A stretch of DNA of 14,299 bases from Methylococcaceae bacterium (GTDB lineage Bacteria > Pseudomonadota > Gammaproteobacteria > Methylococcales > Methylomonadaceae), in contig JABFST010000020.1 of NCBI GenBank assembly GCA_013140465.1, forward strand, positions 1-14,299, in the 5' to 3' direction. Position numbers and translations under genes: made by a program. Positions 13,048 through 14,299 of the stretch are shown one piece after another. The notes beneath the pieces were generated by a model that saw nothing but the letters and a program-made list of their open reading frames with translations, was not told the origin of the DNA and searched no databases. Each line of letters begins with the position of its first letter. Within the stretch, counting starts at the first letter, position 1.

Positions 13048-14299
13048 TTAATGCCTTAACGCTTTTTCCCATTTGCTCACCACTGCCGAGGCTATGCTGT
13101 TGCCCAATACGTTGGTGGCGCTGCGGCCCATGTCCAATAACTGGTCTATGCCCAATAACAACAACAAACCCGCTTCGGGGATGTCGAACATCGACAGCGT
13201 ACCCGCTATCACAATCAATGATGCCCTAGGTACGCCCGCCACACCTTTGCTGGTGAACAGCAACACTAACAGCATCAGCAATTGGTCGGCGAGCGGCATG
13301 TCGATGCCGTAGGCTTGGGCGATGAACAGCACTGCAAACGTCATGTACATCATGCTGCCATCAAGGTTGAATGAATAGCCTAGGGGCAATACTAGGCCGC
13401 AGACTTTTTCATCACAACCAAAGCGTTCGAGTTGTTGCAATAGTTTGGGATAGGCACTTTCACTGCTGGCGGTGCCAAATGCCAACAGCATGGGTTCGCG
13501 GATGTGGCGCAGCAAAGTCCATATCCGTGCGCGTAACACCAAGCCGCCGACGCTAGCCAGTAACGCGCACAGCAACAACAAGCCCAAATAAAACTCACCG
13601 ATAAACACGCCGTAGGCCAGCAACACGCCGATGCCTTGCTGGGCAATCACCGCCGCCATCGCTGCAAACACGGCAACAGGCGCATAGTGCATCACATAAG
13701 ACGTGACTTTTAACATGATGTGCGTCAAGGCATCCAACAATTTCACCATAGGCCGCGCGACATCGCCTAAAGAGGCGCTCGCCAAGCCAAAGAAAATGGA
13801 AAACACCACGATTTGTAAAATCTCGTTGGTCGCCATCGCTTCGGCAATGCTTTTAGGAAAGATATGCGCGACAAAATGGCTGAGCGTGGGTTTGACATTC
13901 GGCAAGCCCGTGTCGGCACCGATTGCGGGCAGAGGAATATGTAGCGCACTGCCGGGTTCAAACACATTCACCAATACCATGCCCAGCAACAGGCTGGTGA
14001 TGGACGCGGAAAAAAACCACAACATCGCTTTTAGGCCAATGCGGCCTACGGTTTGACCATCGCCCATTTTTGCCATGCCGACCACTAAGGTGGCAAACAC
14101 TAAGGGGGCGATAATCATTTTGACCAAACGTAGAAAGATGTCCGTCAATACGCCGAAGACAGCCACGATTTGGCTGAGTAAAGGATGCGCAGGTGTGCCG
14201 CCTAAAGACAGGTTTAGGCATTCGCCGACGATAATGCCGAGTATCAGTGCGATGGCGACATACAGGGTTTGGCGGTTAGTGTGGGGGGCTGGGCTAGGG
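13048..14299 (-). CDS. Dicarboxylate/amino acid:cation symporter, GltP-like (5' end outside window)
   Basis: This inner-membrane secondary transporter of the DAACS family (PF00375) imports glutamate, aspartate or C4-dicarboxylates with protons or sodium. KMIIAPLVFATLVVGMAKM is the conserved helix-3 region. TASSESAYPKLLQQL is the first re-entrant hairpin. GYSFNLDGSMMYMTFAVLFIAQ is the NLDG helix-7 motif. TSKGVAGVPRASLIV is the second hairpin, and GIDQLLDMGRSATNVLGNS is the substrate-binding helix 8. The last segment and the ending VSKWEKAL closely resemble E. coli GltP (GIDQILDMAR...AKWEH), and the Arg in DMGR favours an acidic amino acid. The frame stays open to the right edge with no start codon in 14167-14299, and encodes a first helix (TLYVAIALILGIIVGECLN). 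The GTG at 14166 is therefore internal and the gene is incomplete here. It is convergent with the YkgJ-like gene. Confidence 0.93.
   Translation of the reverse strand, partial: PSPAPHTNRQTLYVAIALILGIIVGECLNLSLGGTPAHPLLSQIVAVFGVLTDIFLRLVKMIIAPLVFATLVVGMAKMGDGQTVGRIGLKAMLWFFSASITSLLLGMVLVNVFEPGSALHIPLPAIGADTGLPNVKPTLSHFVAHIFPKSIAEAMATNEILQIVVFSIFFGLASASLGDVARPMVKLLDALTHIMLKVTSYVMHYAPVAVFAAMAAVIAQQGIGVLLAYGVFIGEFYLGLLLLCALLASVGGLVLRARIWTLLRHIREPMLLAFGTASSESAYPKLLQQLERFGCDEKVCGLVLPLGYSFNLDGSMMYMTFAVLFIAQAYGIDMPLADQLLMLLVLLFTSKGVAGVPRASLIVIAGTLSMFDIPEAGLLLLLGIDQLLDMGRSATNVLGNSIASAVVSKWEKALRH

Noticed and set aside
14164..14166. GTG as the start of the GltP-like symporter
   Set aside because: The frame continues open to the window edge and encodes a proper first transmembrane helix, so this codon is internal.

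Overview
The window is a proteobacterial chromosome segment, most likely gammaproteobacterial. The FabI protein aligns almost residue for residue with the Escherichia coli enzyme, the transporter operon has the E. coli yejABEF gene order, and the rightmost gene ends like E. coli GltP. I cannot name the genus. No tRNA, rRNA, transposase gene, integrase or CRISPR array is visible.

Layout. (1) Positions 1-3067, minus strand, hold an AT-rich block (roughly 25-40% G+C in lines counted by eye, against about 50-65% elsewhere). It encodes a D12-class adenine DNA methyltransferase, followed 2 nt later by a 581-residue AAA/ABC-type ATPase with a large N-terminal domain I do not recognise. A possible third gene begins at 64 and runs off the left edge. 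This looks like a horizontally acquired modification/defence cassette and is the best candidate for an undescribed system here. (2) Positions 3068-3479 hold an inverted repeat upstream of the methyltransferase, a repeat element with terminal inverted repeats, and a long hairpin just after fabI. (3) fabI (minus strand) is divergent from a four-gene peptide ABC transporter operon (4471-10206, plus strand): a membrane-anchored solute-binding protein, two permeases and a fused double ATPase, tightly packed or overlapping, Yej-like. (4) Positions 10207-10552 hold a second copy of the repeat element and a separate hairpin. (5) A large OFA-type major facilitator (10553-12211) and a YkgJ-type cysteine-cluster protein (12362-12868) follow. 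(6) A third, rearranged repeat copy (12870-13031) contains three tandem 46-47 bp hairpin units. It lies between the convergent YkgJ-like gene and a GltP-like symporter, which continues beyond the right edge.

How the parts relate. The methyltransferase and ATPase look translationally coupled and probably act together on DNA. The ABC genes form one import machine for peptides or similar solutes. The remaining genes are housekeeping or solute-transport functions with no obvious mutual link. The intergenic gaps are populated by one family of small non-coding repeats, present three times in 14 kb. Two of the copies share conserved sequence extending beyond their inverted-repeat ends.
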